Shown: positions 62,671 through 64,000 of the stretch, in pieces
How the letters are laid out: each line of letters begins with the position of its first letter
How positions within the stretch are numbered: position 1 is the stretch's first letter
NCBI RefSeq assembly: GCF_024199925.1
Contig: NZ_JANADR010000002.1
Coordinates: 248,001 to 312,000, forward strand
Reading direction: 5' to 3'
Length of the DNA stretch: 64,000 bases
From: Bradyrhizobium sp. CCGUVB1N3
GTDB taxonomy: Bacteria; Pseudomonadota; Alphaproteobacteria; Rhizobiales; Xanthobacteraceae
Notes under the pieces: model-generated
The model's input: the letters and a program-made list of their open reading frames with translations, nothing else
Told to the model about the DNA's origin: nothing
The model's database searches: none
Translations under genes and position numbers: made by a program

Positions 62671-63084
62671 TCGCCGAATCCTCCGTCGCGTTCGTGTGAA
62701 CGGAGGCAAGTCAGCATGGTGCGGCGGCTCGTACGCTCTGTTGAATTAACGGGGGGCCGGCGAGCTCTGAGTCGAGCGAGTCGCGTCGTAGGCGTCGATT
62801 CTGGTCTCTCAGCCTTCGAAATCCGGGCGGCAAAGCGCACGCTCGGACTGTAGGATTAGCGGGAGAACGAAACGTGATCATCCTGTTTTGGGCGCGCAAG
62901 CTAAGCCCTCGATAAGATTGAGCGAATTCCGACGAATCAGCGGTTCGAGCACTGCGATGCGAAGGTGCCGTTAAGTGTCTGTTAACCTTAAAGGACTGGA
63001 CGAAAGCCGAGAATCGTGACCTAGGTTTAGCGGGCAAGGGGCGACAAACCGCCTGTTGGCCGACAACCAAGGAATGAATCGGCA
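62671..63084. other. traI-repA intergenic region
   Basis: This divergent interval should contain promoters for both the trb and rep operons. I see short dyads but no clear tra box or parS. AAGGA occurs 14 bp before the repA start. Confidence 0.5.
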
Positions 63085-64000
63085 ATGGCTACGCAGGCTC
63101 AGACCAAAATTCAAATCGAAGATCCCGCCGATAAGATTATCCGGCACGCGGGGATGCTTTCTGAACATTTGCAGGCCAGGCGTCAGCAGATGTATCCCCC
63201 GGACGCTCGGAAAAGCCTGCGGTATTTCATGACCCATGAGGTCTCGAAACTGACCTCGGTTCCGGAATCGACGCTCAAGTTGATGTCGAACGAAGGGAAA
63301 GGCCCCGTCCCTGCCCGGCTGGAAAACAATCACCGCGCCTACACGCTCGCCCAGATCAATGAGCTTCGCGAGCTGTTTGCGTCTCAGCGTCCCGCGGACG
63401 CCTTGAGGTTCTTGCCCCATCGTCGGGCCGGCGAACATTTGCAGGTTCTGGCGGTAGCGAATTTCAAGGGTGGCAGTGCCAAAACGACGACGAGCGCGCA
63501 CCTTGCCCACTACCTAGCTCTCTATGGCTATCGCGTTTTGGCGATTGATCTCGATCCGCAAGCGTCGCTGTCGGCGATGTTCGGCGCGCAGCCGGAAATC
63601 GACGTCCAGCACAACGAGACCATCTACGCAGCTCTCCGGTACGACGATGAACGCCGATCAATCGCAGACATCATCCGGCCAACCTATTTCACAGGCATAG
63701 ACCTCATTCCTGGAAACATCGAGGTCATGGAGTATGAGCACGAGACACCGCGGTACTTGTCGAGGCGGCAGCCGGGCTCCGAGAGCATCTTTTTCGAGCG
63801 GTTGCGCCTCGTGTTGGCGGACGTCGAAGACGCATACGACGTCGTCATCCTGGACACCCCACCTTCGCTCGGCTTCTTGACGCTGGGTGCTATCTATGCG
63901 GCGACCGGGCTTCTCGTGACCGTCCATCCTGCGATGCTCGACGTGATGTCGATGAGCCAGTTCTTGCTGATGATGGGCGACCTCATATCAGTCATCCGCG
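63085..64000 (+). CDS. repA: RepA plasmid partition protein (repABC), 5' part
   Basis: About 305 residues from ATG 63085 to the window edge. The N-terminal helix-turn-helix region (RYFMTHEVSKLTSVPESTLK) is typical of RepA. The ParA deviant Walker A is ANFKGGSAKTTTSAHLAHYL; later LAIDLDPQASLSAMFG and DVVILDTPPSLGFLTLGAI. RepA with RepB segregates the plasmid and represses repABC. repB and repC should follow outside the window. Placement next to traI-trb is the Ti and rhizobial plasmid arrangement. Confidence 0.95.
   Translation, partial: MATQAQTKIQIEDPADKIIRHAGMLSEHLQARRQQMYPPDARKSLRYFMTHEVSKLTSVPESTLKLMSNEGKGPVPARLENNHRAYTLAQINELRELFASQRPADALRFLPHRRAGEHLQVLAVANFKGGSAKTTTSAHLAHYLALYGYRVLAIDLDPQASLSAMFGAQPEIDVQHNETIYAALRYDDERRSIADIIRPTYFTGIDLIPGNIEVMEYEHETPRYLSRRQPGSESIFFERLRLVLADVEDAYDVVILDTPPSLGFLTLGAIYAATGLLVTVHPAMLDVMSMSQFLLMMGDLISVIR

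Noticed and set aside
62671..63084. Classical tra box or parS between traI and repA
   Set aside because: Short dyads exist but none matches the 18-bp tra box or GTTNNNNGCNNNNAAC closely enough.
1..64000. CRISPR arrays, tRNA and rRNA genes
   Set aside because: I saw no regularly spaced short repeats and no cloverleaf or rRNA sequence. The only tandem repeats are long in-frame ones at 33970-35841.

Overview
This window appears to come from a large repABC plasmid of a high-GC alphaproteobacterium of the order Rhizobiales. A Bradyrhizobium or Mesorhizobium relative, possibly a symbiotic plasmid, is my inference. The evidence is a repA gene entering at 63085, a Ti-plasmid-type conjugation set (traCDG / oriT / traAFBH and trbBCDEJKLFGHI), and a dense load of IS66, IS3, IS256, IS630 and RIT elements. 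Backbone genes are GC-rich. The stretch from about 7.4 to 14 kb is visibly AT-richer and looks foreign.

Layout. 0-7.3 kb: an IS4 (Tn5-like) remnant, then an IS66 element whose tnpC is split by a RIT element of three tyrosine recombinases. 7.5-12.75 kb: a T-DNA-like array. 12.9-21 kb: genes resembling Agrobacterium virF, virD4 and virE3-virE2-virE1, with IS scraps between them. 22.4-30.7 kb: DNA transfer and replication (Dtr) genes traG, traD, traC, oriT, traA, traF, traB and traH. 31-36 kb: an IS3 copy, an orphan T-DNA-type promoter, a fourth border, a virD2 remnant and a mosaic VirE2-like protein with internal duplications. 36-44.7 kb: IS66 inside IS66 inside IS66 debris, with IS3 inside the innermost copy. 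44.7-52.5 kb: a broken membrane gene, a hipBA toxin-antitoxin pair with four evenly spaced operators, truncated thyX, a group II intron in an IS630-like element, and an IS256 scrap. 52.5-62.7 kb: the complete trb mating-pair operon and a wrecked luxI-type traI. 63.1 kb to the end: repA.

Main result. Four sequences (7498-7522, 10504-10528, 12723-12747, 32789-32813) match the Agrobacterium T-DNA border: CGGCAGGATATAT, six variable bases, then GTAAAC. All four are in the same orientation. Two are full matches and two keep only the left part. The intervals carry small unrecognised genes with poor bacterial ribosome sites. Instead they have eukaryote-style TATA boxes about 75-85 bp before the first ATG, CA-rich leaders, and AATAAA-like signals with TG-rich tracts downstream. 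Next to them lie virF, virD4, virE1-3, a virD2 remnant and a VirE2-like mosaic. My reading is that this plasmid carries, or once carried, its own T-DNA/Vir-type system for delivering DNA and protein into a eukaryotic host, probably a plant, with cargo unlike the known opine or oncogenes.

State of the system. The trb operon and VirD4/VirE/VirF look intact. traA, traB, traI and virD2 are broken by frameshifts or truncation, so self-transfer and the local VirD2 are probably lost unless supplied elsewhere. No virA, virG, virB, virC or virD1 is in this window.
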